A stretch of DNA of 64,000 bases, taken from assembly GCA_900542085.1 (NCBI GenBank), contig UQMK01000004.1, positions 1 to 64,000 of the forward strand. Reading direction: 5' to 3'. This stretch comes from an uncultured Collinsella sp. (lineage in GTDB: Bacteria > Actinomycetota > Coriobacteriia > Coriobacteriales > Coriobacteriaceae). Shown here one piece after another: positions 19,001 through 28,717 of the stretch; position 1 is the stretch's first letter; every line of letters starts with the position of its first letter. The notes beneath the pieces were generated by a model. The model worked only from the letters and a program-made list of their open reading frames with translations, made no database searches and was not told where the DNA came from. Both the position numbers and the translations under genes were made by a program.

Positions 19001-21118
19001 TCAATCGCTATTATCCTCGCGCGCCGCGATCTTTTCCACGCGAACGGCGTTTTCCTGGGTGAGCGCGGCGCCCGTCAACGAATCCCAACGCAACGGTGTA
19101 TGGTCAAGCGGGCCTACGCCCAAGCCCTGAGTGCCACCGGCATCGGAGCCAAACGAACGCCCACCGGGGGCGGCCGACGTAAAGATGCACGCCGGATGCA
19201 GATAGGGCGTCGTCTCTACGCGCACGCGATCGCGGCCCATATCGCTCACGAGCTCGACGACCTCGCCATCGGCGATACCCATGCGAGCGGCGGCATCGGC
19301 ATTCATCTGCACGGCATCCAGGTCCGATCCAGCCTCGGCGGCACCTTGGGCCGCAAGCCTTCGCGAGGTATGCGACTCAAAGGGACGGTTGCCGCTAATG
19401 AGGCGAAACATCCCCGGACCGGGCTCCACCATGGGCGCGATCCAACCGGGAACGCGGCCCAAACCGGCTCGCTCCCATATATCGCTTGCCAGCGCAATTT
19501 TGCCGCCATCCAAGGGAATCGCCGGCTCGCCCGTACGCGATGGCAGCGCAATGCCCGTGTCGGCCCAGCCTCGCTCCTTGAGCTCGTCCAGATCGATCCC
19601 AAACGGTGCCACCTGGGCAGCCGCCAAATCGTCAGGCGTAAACTGGAAGTACTCGCCCACGCCACACGCCTGCGCCAGACCGGCAAAGATCTCCCGACCG
19701 GGACGTGTGTCGTCATGCTGCACGGGCAGCACGGCATTGCGGTAGAACACGCGCGCATCGTTGGCGCCCGCCACCGTTTCCACGCCGCGGTCGGCCTCCA
19801 GATACGTCACGTCGGGCAGCACGAAATCAGAAGCACGCGCCGTCTCGGACCAGCGAATATCAACGGTCACGAGCAAGTCGAGCTGCTGCAAAATACCCAA
19901 CCAAGCCTGCGCATTGCCATAGCCCGCGCCGGGATTGCTGGCGTAAACGATCAGCCCGCGCAGGTCCCCGGCAAGAATCGACTGACCGATGGTCGTGCAC
20001 AGGCCGCGCACCGGATCGACCAGTGGATAGCGCTCGGACCCCAACTTGGGCTCACGCGGCACCAGCGGCGTCGCGAAACGCGCAGGGTCCAAATCGCCCA
20101 ACGCAAGCGGCATGGGCGGGTTGAGGGCACCGCCCGCATGCCCAATACAGCCCAGCAGCACATCGACCAAGCAGATAGCGCGCGCGGTCTGCGTACTGTT
20201 GGCATACGCGATACCGATACCACCATGAAAGCCGGCGTCCACCACGGCAGCAGGCGCGGCGGCAGCTAGATCGCGCGCCGTGGCGGCGATCTCTGCGGCC
20301 GGCACGTCGCACATCGACTCGGCCCACTCAGGCGTCCAAGCACGGGCCGCCTGCGCCAGCTCGTCAAAACCCGTGGTATAGCGGGTCACGAACTCGTGGT
20401 CGTACAGGTCCTCGGCAATCAAGACATGGGCAATACCCAACAGCAGCGCCAAGTCGCAGCCCGGGCGTACGCGCAGCCAGCGGTCGGCAAGCGCAGCCGA
20501 GCCACTGCGCCGGGGGTCGACCACGATAATCTTCGCCCCACGTCGACGGGCATCGTTGAGCGTATCAAAGGCCCCCATCGTCGACGAATCGACAATGGAA
20601 CGCCCCAGGTACATGATGCAATCGGTATGCGCCAGGTCGGAGGCGGGACTATAGCCCAGGCTGTGCTCCCAACCGGTGAGACGGCTTACCTCGCAGGCGC
20701 CGTCTGCACCGTATACGTTGGGCGAGCCCAGCGCATGCATAAAACGATACGCCCAGTAGCGGTCGAACGAGGGCACGCCGAGCGTCATGCCCAGCGCACG
20801 AGGCCCGTGCTCGTCAACAATCCCCAAAAGGCGCGCAGCGATCTGCGCGAACGCCTCATCCCAGGAAATCGCATCGAACCCCGAGCCATCAGCTCGTCGG
20901 CGCATGGGGTGCAAAATCCGGTCGCGCTCGTCAAACGGCATTGCCAGGCGATGCCGTCCGCGGGCGCACAGGGCACGCGCCGCGCACGGATGCCCCGGCA
21001 CCGGCAGCTCGGCCACCACGCGACCGTCCTCAACGCGTGCCGCAAAGGCGCAATCGGCATAGCATCCCCCGCATGTGGTCACCACGCCGCGACTGTCACG
21101 CTTCACAGCAGATGCCAT
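19001..21118 (-). CDS. Molybdopterin oxidoreductase, substrate unknown
   Basis: Cytoplasmic member of the DMSO reductase family (PhsA/PsrA/FDH-like), 705 residues from the ATG at 21118 (AAAGGGG about 9 bases upstream). The N-terminal 4Fe-4S motif is CGGCYADC plus a later CARGRHR. The probable Mo ligand is the Cys in DGACEVSR, so it is not a selenoprotein. There is no twin-arginine signal and no adjacent Fe-S or membrane-anchor gene, which is unusual for respiratory members. It lies between the formate channel and selA. It could be a Cys-type formate dehydrogenase-like enzyme or a reductase for sulfur or selenium oxyanions; the sequence alone does not decide. Confidence 0.85.
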   Translation of the reverse strand: MASAVKRDSRGVVTTCGGCYADCAFAARVEDGRVVAELPVPGHPCAARALCARGRHRLAMPFDERDRILHPMRRRADGSGFDAISWDEAFAQIAARLLGIVDEHGPRALGMTLGVPSFDRYWAYRFMHALGSPNVYGADGACEVSRLTGWEHSLGYSPASDLAHTDCIMYLGRSIVDSSTMGAFDTLNDARRRGAKIIVVDPRRSGSAALADRWLRVRPGCDLALLLGIAHVLIAEDLYDHEFVTRYTTGFDELAQAARAWTPEWAESMCDVPAAEIAATARDLAAAAPAAVVDAGFHGGIGIAYANSTQTARAICLVDVLLGCIGHAGGALNPPMPLALGDLDPARFATPLVPREPKLGSERYPLVDPVRGLCTTIGQSILAGDLRGLIVYASNPGAGYGNAQAWLGILQQLDLLVTVDIRWSETARASDFVLPDVTYLEADRGVETVAGANDARVFYRNAVLPVQHDDTRPGREIFAGLAQACGVGEYFQFTPDDLAAAQVAPFGIDLDELKERGWADTGIALPSRTGEPAIPLDGGKIALASDIWERAGLGRVPGWIAPMVEPGPGMFRLISGNRPFESHTSRRLAAQGAAEAGSDLDAVQMNADAAARMGIADGEVVELVSDMGRDRVRVETTPYLHPACIFTSAAPGGRSFGSDAGGTQGLGVGPLDHTPLRWDSLTGAALTQENAVRVEKIAAREDNSD

Positions 21119-21187
21119 CTCGATTACCCCTTTCATCAGCCAAACACAACAGGCCAAAAGCCCGCCAACGAGCCCCGGACCCAAAAA

Positions 21188-21218
21188 GCCTCCCGCACGG
21201 CAACGCCCCGCGGGAGGC
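21188..21218 (-). terminator. Terminator of the hyf-focA operon
   Basis: Perfect 9-base stem GCCTCCCGC / GCGGGAGGC followed by five T on the minus strand, 22 bases after the formate channel gene. It closes the hydrogenlyase operon before the molybdopterin oxidoreductase gene. Confidence 0.88.
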
Positions 21219-21240
21219 CCAACGTCAAACAGACGGCACC

Positions 21241-22080
21241 TTACGCCTCGGACTTCTTGGCGTAGATAAACCAGTAGCCGAGCGCGACCAGAACCGCGCC
21301 GCCCACGATGTTGCCCAGCGTGGCGGCGGACAGGTTAAACGCAATGCCAGCGGCGTTGAGCGCATCGGCGCCGGCGACGTCGGCGCCATAGCCGCACGCG
21401 TGCATCACGGCGCCCATGGGCAAAAAGTACATGTTGGCGACGCAGTGCTCAAAACCGCAGGCCACAAAGGCGGCGATGGGAAGCAAAATGCCCACAACCT
21501 TATCGACCACGGTCTTGCCGGCAGTACCGATCCACACGGCCAGGCACACAAAGATGTTGCACAGGATGCCGCGGAAGAAGATCGTCACCCAGTCGACCGT
21601 CACCTTGCCGGCGGCGACGCTCACCATGGAATTGGCAACCGCCTCGCCGTTGAGCTTGTAAATGCCGGCCATGCACACCAAAAAGACGATGAACAGGGCA
21701 CCGACAAAGTTACCGACCCATACGACGACCCATGCCTTGAGCATCTGAGCCAGGGTGATCTTTTTGCTCTTGAGCGCGCAGACCATAAGCGAATTGCCGG
21801 TAAACAACTCGGCGCCGCACACCAGTACCAGCACCAGGCCCAGGCAAAAGCACAGGCCGCCCACGACGCGCTGGGCGCCCCAGCCCAGCGTGCTATCGCT
21901 CAAAAACACCGTAAAGAACAGGCCGCCGAAGGCGATGAACGCACCGGCGAACATTGCCAACAGAAAGGCCTTAGCGACCGGCAGGTTGGCCTTGGTCACG
22001 CCGGCGACCTCGGTCTTGGCCTCGATCGCGGCGGGCACCAGGCAATCGGGAGCGGGATACTCCGCCTTGGAATCTGCCAT
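21241..22080 (-). CDS. focA: Formate/nitrite transporter family channel (FocA/FocB-like)
   Basis: Pentameric inner-membrane channel of the FNT family, 279 residues with six predicted membrane segments. Family features include AFIAFGGLFF near the first helix and the helix-5 region FCHCVAN-like FEHCVANMYF. It is the last gene of the hydrogenlyase operon, as focB is in the E. coli hyf operon, so formate is the likely substrate. ATG at 22080 follows AGGAAAG; an upstream ATG (22113) is less likely. Nitrite transport is less likely because no nitrite genes are near. Confidence 0.93.
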   Translation of the reverse strand: MADSKAEYPAPDCLVPAAIEAKTEVAGVTKANLPVAKAFLLAMFAGAFIAFGGLFFTVFLSDSTLGWGAQRVVGGLCFCLGLVLVLVCGAELFTGNSLMVCALKSKKITLAQMLKAWVVVWVGNFVGALFIVFLVCMAGIYKLNGEAVANSMVSVAAGKVTVDWVTIFFRGILCNIFVCLAVWIGTAGKTVVDKVVGILLPIAAFVACGFEHCVANMYFLPMGAVMHACGYGADVAGADALNAAGIAFNLSAATLGNIVGGAVLVALGYWFIYAKKSEA

Positions 22081-22119
22081 GTCAATCACTTCTTTCCTAA
22101 CAAAATGGAACAAGTGCTC

Positions 22120-22623
22120 CTACCGCTCTTGCCCCAAGCGGACAAAGTGGGAAAAGTCGTTGGCGGCCACGGCGTCGTACACGGCGTCGACGGCGTCAAA
22201 GACCTCCGGGGACATGGGGTTGTAGAACTCCGTGTCGCCCGGCTGAATTCCGACGAAGACGATATCATCGCACGATTGCTCAATCTCTTCGATCAGAATC
22301 GACAAGGGAAGCGAATGCGTGGTGAACATCGACTTGCGGGCCACATCACGTTTGTCGAGCAAGCGGATGGCGCCGACGGGCAGCACCATGTCTGCGGCAT
22401 CAACCAAGACCAAACGCGGCGGACGCTCGCGCTTGACCTCGATGATGTCATCCTCGGGCGTTTGGCCTCCGTCGATGGTGTACCAACCGGCGATGGGCGC
22501 GTCCTCCATCTTTTTGGAGAGCACGGGGCCGGCGGCATCGTCGGCGCGCAGCACGCTTCCCGCCGTGAGCACGATACCCGCAAACGGGGCGCCGTTCACG
22601 CGGCCATCCACAACGCGACCCAT
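22120..22623 (-). CDS. hycI: Hydrogenase maturation endopeptidase (HycI-type)
   Basis: Removes the C-terminal tail of the [NiFe] large subunit after nickel insertion. The 167-residue product has the family block GSVLRADDAAGPVL with the expected Asp, and VDAADM near residue 75. Its likely substrate is HyfG at 24708-26480, which keeps a C-terminal extension after DPCYSCTDR. The start overlaps the hyfJ stop (TAATG) with GGGGAGG upstream. Confidence 0.92.
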   Translation of the reverse strand: MGRVVDGRVNGAPFAGIVLTAGSVLRADDAAGPVLSKKMEDAPIAGWYTIDGGQTPEDDIIEVKRERPPRLVLVDAADMVLPVGAIRLLDKRDVARKSMFTTHSLPLSILIEEIEQSCDDIVFVGIQPGDTEFYNPMSPEVFDAVDAVYDAVAANDFSHFVRLGQER

Positions 22624-23204
22624 TACTGCAACCTCCCCGTCAGATAAACGCCCGACACATCGCGCACGCGCTCAACCAGATCGCGAAACTTCATCAGAAA
22701 CGCGACCTGCTGGGCATGCAGAGCAAAGTCGTCGTCGAACACCGAGATGCCGGCCTTGGCCGACCCGCGAAAACCGCGCTCGTCGAGCAACGCATCGCAA
22801 GCCTCGAGCAGCGACGGCACGGCCGCCTTGTCGAGCTGGCACTCACCAAAGGAGCGGATGGCCTCAAACTTGGTTTTGGCCTCCCCCTCCGGCAGCGCGT
22901 CGACGAGCGAATAGAACACGTTCACCGGCACCGACAGGCGCGGCTCAAAGCAATCGAGCACGCCGGTGTGGTGGCCCACGGCGAGCGTGTAGTACAGCAC
23001 GTCGCAGGCCTCCTGGGGAACGTCTTCCTCGGTCTCAACAAACTTACGCGTGAGCTCGTAGAAGACCACCTGGTCGGGCGCATGGCCCAGGCAGGGGTCG
23101 GCGACGCCCTCGGCGGCCTCGTCGCTTGCGCGCGAGGCGTCGCCAAAAGAGCCGCCGAGCATGCCGGGGCCCGCAAAGTAACCAGAGCGGTCCGTGAGCT
23201 CCAT
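22623..23204 (-). CDS. hyfJ: Formate hydrogenlyase maturation protein (HycH/HyfJ-like)
   Basis: 193 residues. The block from about residue 45 (QVVFYELTRKFV, LYYTLAVGHHTGVLDCFE) matches E. coli HycH/HyfJ, which assists assembly of the hydrogenase. The first ~45 residues (GYFAGPGMLGG, acidic) are extra relative to E. coli. It sits directly between the small subunit gene and hycI with 0-1 base spacing, so it is translationally coupled. The biochemical role is only partly known in the family. Confidence 0.88.
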   Translation of the reverse strand: MELTDRSGYFAGPGMLGGSFGDASRASDEAAEGVADPCLGHAPDQVVFYELTRKFVETEEDVPQEACDVLYYTLAVGHHTGVLDCFEPRLSVPVNVFYSLVDALPEGEAKTKFEAIRSFGECQLDKAAVPSLLEACDALLDERGFRGSAKAGISVFDDDFALHAQQVAFLMKFRDLVERVRDVSGVYLTGRLQ

Positions 23205-23987
23205 CTAGCGACCTCCGGCCAGCACCAGATCCTGCAGCGCCGAGTACACCTCGACGCGGCGAGGATCGTCCTGCTTGTCGATGAGCAGCGCCATGGCACC
23301 GCGGATATCGCCCTTGGGCGCGCCCTCGAGCGTATCCATAAACTCATTGGCCAGGTCGCGGCCGTAACGGTAGCCGCTCATGGCGCGAGCCTCGCGCTCG
23401 ATGGCAACGCGCAGCTTGTACGGCACGCCGGGGTGCAGGATATCGGCCTGCTCGCCGGCGGCCTCCACCGTGGTCTCGGCATGGAGCTTTTGGTCCAGCA
23501 GACCGAGCGCCATGGCAAAGCCGTAGATGGTCTGCGCGGGGCTAGGCGGGCAGCCGGGGATGTAGACATCGACCGGCAGAATCTTGTCCGTGCCGCCCCA
23601 GACGCAGTAGTTGTCGTAGAAGATGCCGCCGGTGCAGCCGCACGCGCCATAGGACACCACGATCTTGGGATCGGGTGCGGCCTCAAAGGCGCGCAGGGCC
23701 GGCATGCGCATGGCACGCGTCACGGCACCGGTGTACAGCAGCACGTCGGCGTGACGGGGCGAGGGCACGACCTTGATGCCAAAGCGCTCGACGTCGAAGA
23801 CGGGCGTGATAGAACCGAAGATCTCGATCTCGCAGCCGTTGCAGCCGCCGCAGTCAACACGGTAGACGTACACCGAGCGCTTGATCTTCTTAAGAAGGGT
23901 CGCCTTGGCCTTCTCGATGCTCTCGTCGAGCTCGATCTTGGTCGGGCGGTACTGAAGCCGCTCGGGCAAAAGCGTGGGTTCGGCCAT
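23205..23987 (-). CDS. hyfI: [NiFe]-hydrogenase small subunit (HyfI/HycG-like)
   Basis: NuoB-like iron-sulfur subunit that carries the cluster next to the [NiFe] site. Motifs are DCGGCNGCEIEI near residue 45, GACGCTGG, and PGCPPSP, which supply the cysteines of the proximal 4Fe-4S cluster. 260 residues, close to E. coli HyfI (252). GGAGGAG lies before the ATG. It passes electrons from HyfH to HyfG. Confidence 0.95.
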   Translation of the reverse strand: MAEPTLLPERLQYRPTKIELDESIEKAKATLLKKIKRSVYVYRVDCGGCNGCEIEIFGSITPVFDVERFGIKVVPSPRHADVLLYTGAVTRAMRMPALRAFEAAPDPKIVVSYGACGCTGGIFYDNYCVWGGTDKILPVDVYIPGCPPSPAQTIYGFAMALGLLDQKLHAETTVEAAGEQADILHPGVPYKLRVAIEREARAMSGYRYGRDLANEFMDTLEGAPKGDIRGAMALLIDKQDDPRRVEVYSALQDLVLAGGR

Positions 23988-23989
23988 GG

Positions 23990-24706
23990 TTACTCCTCCT
24001 TCGTATCAAAATCCATGATGATGCCCTCGACTGGTGCAGGTCCAGCGGGGATCTCGGGCGCGTCGGGGTTGAGCTCGCGGTCGACATACTCCGGGTTCAC
24101 GCCGTGGCCGCCCAGATACTCCATGCCGGGGCCCTGGGGCTCACCGGACGCAAGCGTCTCGTTGGCAGCCATGCCGCGCGCGTTGCCGGTCTTTACGGCC
24201 GAGGCGGCGCGCAGGGCGTCGAGCTCGCGCTTGCACTCCTGGCACATACCGACGGTACGGGCGGCCTGGATGGCCTCCATGCCGCCGGTCTTTTGCAGCA
24301 GGCGCTTGGCGTAGTCGATCTCCTTGTGCGGGGCAAACGGCTTGCCGCAACGCGAGCAGTGCTCGAGCGTATAGACGCTCTTGCTGGTGAGGTCGTCCTT
24401 GCTCATGACGGCCAGCTCAAACTCCTCGGTGAGCTTGATGGCCTCCATGGGGCAGGCTTCCTCGCAGCGGCCGCAGAAGATGCAGCGGCCGTAGTCGATC
24501 GACCAAGTAATGGTATCGGCCGCAAGGTCGGTGTCCATGCGAATGGCATCGGCCGGGCACGCCACGCCGCAGGCACCGCAGGCGATGCAGAGCTCGGCGT
24601 TGTGCTCGGGCTTGCCGCGCATGTCCTTGTTGGTGGGAAACGGCGCAAACGGGTACTTGACCGTCGCGTCGCCGGCCTTGGCGTTAACCTTCCAAAGCTT
24701 CAGCAT
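23990..24706 (-). CDS. hyfH: Hydrogenase 4Fe-4S subunit (HyfH/HycF-like)
   Basis: NuoI-like ferredoxin subunit with two CxxCxxCxxxC(P) motifs (CIACGACGVACP and CIFCGRCEEACP). A further zinc-ribbon-like part has CSRCGK and CQEC. 238 residues against about 180 in E. coli HyfH, because of a longer C-terminus ending in a Pro-rich acidic tail. ATG at 24706 is one base after the hyfG stop, with GAGGAGG upstream. Confidence 0.93.
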   Translation of the reverse strand: MLKLWKVNAKAGDATVKYPFAPFPTNKDMRGKPEHNAELCIACGACGVACPADAIRMDTDLAADTITWSIDYGRCIFCGRCEEACPMEAIKLTEEFELAVMSKDDLTSKSVYTLEHCSRCGKPFAPHKEIDYAKRLLQKTGGMEAIQAARTVGMCQECKRELDALRAASAVKTGNARGMAANETLASGEPQGPGMEYLGGHGVNPEYVDRELNPDAPEIPAGPAPVEGIIMDFDTKEE

Positions 24707-24707
24707 A

Positions 24708-26480
24708 TTAGAGCGCCTCCTCATCGAGCGGAGCGGCCATGGTGCCCTCACCCGCAAGCGGCGACTTGTCGCGCCAGACGTTCTCGAACTGCTCCTTGTC
24801 GAGCACGTGGTCGCGCTTGGCGGCGACATCGGTCACCGTCACGCGGTCGGTGCAGGAGTAGCACGGGTCGAGCGAGCCGACGATCAGCGCCGCGTCGCCC
24901 ACGGTGTTGCCGCGGAACATGTAGCGCAGGACCGGCCAGTTGCTGTACGTGGCGGCCTTGGCGCGCCAGCGGTAGCACTTCTGGTTGTTGCCGAGCATGG
25001 CCCAGTGCACGTCCTCGCCGCGCGGCGCCTCGGTAGCGCCGATGGCGTACTTGTGCGGGGTGTACTCCCAATCCGTGGTGAGGATGGGGCCCGAAGGGCA
25101 GTTCTCGAGCATGGTCTCGATCATGTCGATCGAATCGTAGACCTCCTGGATGCGAACGGCGGTACGGCCGAAGGCATCGCAGGTGTCGGCCGTGGCAGCG
25201 TGCATCTTTTGGACATCCGGATCAGCGTAGCCGTCGAAGGGATGGTCAAAGCGCACGTCGCGGGCATAGCCCGAGCCACGCATGAGCGGGCCGACCGGCG
25301 AGAAGTCGCGAGCGATCTTGCGGTCCAGAATGCCGATACCGCTCGTACGCTCAATAAAGTTGGGCGTGGAGAGCAAGACGTCGACGAGTTCTTGAACCTC
25401 GGAGCGCAGCTGGTGGATAGTCGTGAGCGTGGAGAGCTTCTGCTCGGCCAAAATGTCGCGACGCACGCCGCCGATCACGTTGAGGCCGTAGGTCTTGCGG
25501 TGACCGGAGAGCTTCTCGGCCAGGTCCATGGACTTCTCGCGGACGCGGAAGAACTGCTGGAAGCCGGAGTCGAAGCCCGTGTAGTGCGACGCCAGGCCAA
25601 TGTTGAGCAGATGCGAGTGCAGGCGCTCGACCTCGAGCATGATGGCGCGGATGTACTGGGCGCGCGGCGGGACATGAATGCCCTGGGCACGCTCGACGGC
25701 CTCGGCATAGGCCACCGAGTGGGCGCAGCCGCAGATGCCGCAGATGCGGTCGGCGAGGAACGTCACGGCGTCATAGTTCAGGCGCGTCTCGGCAACCTTC
25801 TCCATGCCGCGGTGCACGTAGAACAGACGGTAATCGGCGTCGACGATCGTCTCGCCCTCGACAAACAGGCGGAAGTGGCCGGGCTCGTCGGAGGTAATAT
25901 GCAACGGGCCCATGGGGACGAGCGTCGTCTCCTTGCCCTTGGAATCGGCCAAGAACTCGTAGTTTTCCATGTCGCTCGCGGGAGCGGGACGGAAGCGGTA
26001 GTCCATGGAGTCCTTGCGCAGCGGGTACAGGCCGCTGGGCCAATCGTCGGGCAGCACCAGGCGACGACGGTCGGGCAGGCCCTCGGGGATCAGGCCGAAC
26101 ATGTCGCGAAGCTCGCGCTCGCCCCACACGCAGGCGGGGACGAACGGCGTCACGGACGGGAACGTCATCTTGGCGGGATCGACCTCGGTGCGCACGGTCA
26201 CCCAGCCGGGGTCCTCCCCCTCCATGGAGATGACGTAGTACACGGCGTAGCGACCGCACAGGCTGCGCTCATCGTTGCCGATGATCACGGGAATCCAGCC
26301 GTAGCGCTCGTAGTACAGGTAGTGGACGGCCTCGGGCAGCTTGTCCTGCTTGACGGTAATCGTCAGCTGGTCCTCGCACTGCCACTCGACCTTCTCGATA
26401 GCGCCCGGCACTGCAGCACGCAGGGCCTCGACGTGGCTTTCGCAGCGACGAGCGTAGTCCTTCTTTTCAGGTTCTGCCAT
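24708..26480 (-). CDS. hyfG: [NiFe]-hydrogenase large subunit (HyfG/HycE-like, group 4)
   Basis: Catalytic subunit that reduces protons to H2. The N-terminal ~170 residues are the NuoC-like domain and the rest is NuoD-like. The [NiFe] ligands are visible: C247 and C250 in RICGICGCAHS, and C540 and C543 in DPCYSCTDR. A C-terminal tail of about 44 residues after Arg546 is probably removed by HycI. 590 residues; E. coli HyfG and HycE are 555-569. It is membrane-associated through HyfB-F. Confidence 0.97.
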   Translation of the reverse strand: MAEPEKKDYARRCESHVEALRAAVPGAIEKVEWQCEDQLTITVKQDKLPEAVHYLYYERYGWIPVIIGNDERSLCGRYAVYYVISMEGEDPGWVTVRTEVDPAKMTFPSVTPFVPACVWGERELRDMFGLIPEGLPDRRRLVLPDDWPSGLYPLRKDSMDYRFRPAPASDMENYEFLADSKGKETTLVPMGPLHITSDEPGHFRLFVEGETIVDADYRLFYVHRGMEKVAETRLNYDAVTFLADRICGICGCAHSVAYAEAVERAQGIHVPPRAQYIRAIMLEVERLHSHLLNIGLASHYTGFDSGFQQFFRVREKSMDLAEKLSGHRKTYGLNVIGGVRRDILAEQKLSTLTTIHQLRSEVQELVDVLLSTPNFIERTSGIGILDRKIARDFSPVGPLMRGSGYARDVRFDHPFDGYADPDVQKMHAATADTCDAFGRTAVRIQEVYDSIDMIETMLENCPSGPILTTDWEYTPHKYAIGATEAPRGEDVHWAMLGNNQKCYRWRAKAATYSNWPVLRYMFRGNTVGDAALIVGSLDPCYSCTDRVTVTDVAAKRDHVLDKEQFENVWRDKSPLAGEGTMAAPLDEEAL

Positions 26481-26484
26481 GGTG

Positions 26485-28050
26485 CTAATTCACCTCACTT
26501 GTCTTGGTCTGGGAACTGAACACCATGCGGTAGAGAGGGGCCTCGTGGAGCTCTTCGACGCTCTGGTTCAAAACGACGGACGTTGCATCCTCGACGCCGC
26601 TCGTGATGGCGACCGGGGTGGCGATACCGAACCACATGACCACGATCGCGAGGGCGATCTCGGGGATGATCATGAGGGCGGGCACCTCGTGGCGCTTCAT
26701 GCCCTCGGGCGCCTTGCCGAAGATGGACTTGAGCGCGATGCCGGTAAGGGCGAAGTACACGCCGGTGAGGCCGATGGCCACGAGCACGACCACCCAGATG
26801 GGACCGGACTGAACGCCGGCCACGAAGGTGAGGAACTCGGAGATGAACAGGGCGAACGGCGGGAAGGCGGCGAGCGCGAGCAGGGCGATGATGGTGAGCG
26901 CTGCCGTGACGGGAGCGATCTCGACGACGCCCTTGATCTTGTTCAGGTCGCGGGTGTGGTAGATGTGCTGGATGTTACCGGCCATGCAGAAGGCGAGCGC
27001 CTTCGTGAAGCCGTGGAAGATGCAGTGCAGCAGGCAGGCGGCGATACCGAGCGGGCCACCGATACCCAGGCACAGCGCGACCACGCCGACGTTGTCGACG
27101 GAGGAGTACGCGAAGCGGCGCTTGATATCGTCCTGCTTGAAGATGCACAGGGCAGCCACCAAGATGGACAGCGTGCCCAGGATGAGCAGGAGCGTTCGCG
27201 GATAGGTGTCGCCCACCGTGATGATGGACAGGGAGTAGAAGCGGATGATCACCAGCATGGCGCACTTGAGCAGCACGCCCGAGAGCAGCGCGGAGACCGG
27301 GCTCGGAGCCTGGGAGTGCGCGTCGGGCAGCCAGGTGTGCATGGGGAACAGGCCCGCCTTGGTGCCGAAGCCGATGACGATGAACGCGAACGCGAGGCGC
27401 ACGAGCATCGGGTCGAACTGGTCGGCGTAGGGCATGATGGAGGTGAGGAAGGCGGCCTCATGCGCGTTGGGCATGATATCGGCGGCGTTCGCGTAGATGA
27501 GCAGCGTGCCGAACAGGCCGAAGGCCACACCGGCGGTGCAGACCATCGCGTACTTCCAAGACGCCTCGAGCGCCTGCTTGTTCTTGTAGATGCCCACGAG
27601 GAACACGGTCGACAGCGTAGTGGCCTCGACCGCCGCCCAGGTGAGGATGATGTTGTTGGACAGGCAGGCGAGCAGCATCGTGAAGACGAACAGGCTGAAC
27701 AGCGCGTAGTACTGCTTGGTGCGCTCGGCCGGCATGGTCTTCTCCTCGATATCGATCTTGATATAGGAGATGGAGTACACGCCGGTGATGAACCCGATGA
27801 TGCCTACCAGAAGGACGAAGATCGACGAGAGCGAATCGAGATGGAGCCACAGGCCCAAAGCGTCGATATTCTGCCCGCTCGAGAGCATGGTTCCCGCGGT
27901 GACGACCGAAAGGACAAGGGTCGCCGCGACGGAGATGGTGTTGAGCCCCGCGAAGACGTTGTAGGACGTCGTCTTGGGGAGCGCAGCCATAATCAGGGAG
28001 AACACGAGAGGACAAGCGAGCAGGGCGACCGTCAGCATTGAAACATCCAT
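26485..28050 (-). CDS. hyfF: Proton-antiporter-like membrane subunit (HyfF)
   Basis: Polytopic subunit of the NuoL/M/N (Mrp antiporter) type, 521 residues (E. coli HyfF 526). Conserved features include TWAAVEATTLST with the key Glu of helix 5, the LPDAHSQAPSPVSALLSG motif, and a FAYSSVDNVG block. It probably moves ions as the hydrogenase turns over. Third antiporter-like gene of this operon, 3 bases after hyfE. Confidence 0.93.
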   Translation of the reverse strand: MDVSMLTVALLACPLVFSLIMAALPKTTSYNVFAGLNTISVAATLVLSVVTAGTMLSSGQNIDALGLWLHLDSLSSIFVLLVGIIGFITGVYSISYIKIDIEEKTMPAERTKQYYALFSLFVFTMLLACLSNNIILTWAAVEATTLSTVFLVGIYKNKQALEASWKYAMVCTAGVAFGLFGTLLIYANAADIMPNAHEAAFLTSIMPYADQFDPMLVRLAFAFIVIGFGTKAGLFPMHTWLPDAHSQAPSPVSALLSGVLLKCAMLVIIRFYSLSIITVGDTYPRTLLLILGTLSILVAALCIFKQDDIKRRFAYSSVDNVGVVALCLGIGGPLGIAACLLHCIFHGFTKALAFCMAGNIQHIYHTRDLNKIKGVVEIAPVTAALTIIALLALAAFPPFALFISEFLTFVAGVQSGPIWVVVLVAIGLTGVYFALTGIALKSIFGKAPEGMKRHEVPALMIIPEIALAIVVMWFGIATPVAITSGVEDATSVVLNQSVEELHEAPLYRMVFSSQTKTSEVN

Positions 28051-28053
28051 GGC

Positions 28054-28707
28054 CTACCCCTTCAATTCGGTCAGGTCGTGGGAGTCGAGCGACTTGGTGT
28101 CGTTCCAAATCCTCACGACGACGGCGGACATGATGATGACGGCGAAGATGGCGTCGGTGGCGATGCCGATCTCGATGATCTCGGGGGCCGTGGGCGCGAG
28201 CAGAGCGAGCGTCACGTGGCTACCGTTCTCCATAAGGCAGTACCCGAAGATCTGCTTGAGGATGTTGCGCTGGGAGATGATGCACGTGAGGCCGACGAAG
28301 AAGTGCGCGAAGCTGATGGCGAGGGCCGGAGTGGCCACCTCGGCGGTGGGCAGGCTCAGGCGCGTGACCACCGCGAAGCAGACGGCCACCTCCAGACCGG
28401 TGAGGATGATGGTCCAGGCCGGCTTGATGGAGGAGGTCAGCGTGCTATCGGCAGGCGAACCCATCTTCTTGTAGGCACGGTTGAGAATGAACGGAACGAG
28501 GATCACCTTGGTGACGAAGGCCGACGCGGCCCACATGAGAAGCTCGGTGGCACCGGTGGTGAGGCCCAGGGTGAGCAGCACGCCCACCAGGACAACCGAC
28601 TGGATCGCGTACCACTTGATGGCGGACGGGATGGTCTTCGAGACGACCACAATGGTGGAGGTCACGATCAGAAGACCGCCCAGGATATTGACTAACGAAT
28701 AACCCAT
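28054..28707 (-). CDS. hyfE: Hydrogenase membrane subunit (HyfE-like)
   Basis: 217-residue hydrophobic protein, matching the length of E. coli HyfE (216). It contains NuoK-like segments (ENGSHVTLALLAP, with the Glu typical of the fold). AGGAGG precedes the ATG. HyfE subunits are found in FHL-2-type complexes and are absent from the smaller Hyc (FHL-1) complex. Confidence 0.9.
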   Translation of the reverse strand: MGYSLVNILGGLLIVTSTIVVVSKTIPSAIKWYAIQSVVLVGVLLTLGLTTGATELLMWAASAFVTKVILVPFILNRAYKKMGSPADSTLTSSIKPAWTIILTGLEVAVCFAVVTRLSLPTAEVATPALAISFAHFFVGLTCIISQRNILKQIFGYCLMENGSHVTLALLAPTAPEIIEIGIATDAIFAVIIMSAVVVRIWNDTKSLDSHDLTELKG

Positions 28708-28717
28708 GTCCTACCTC

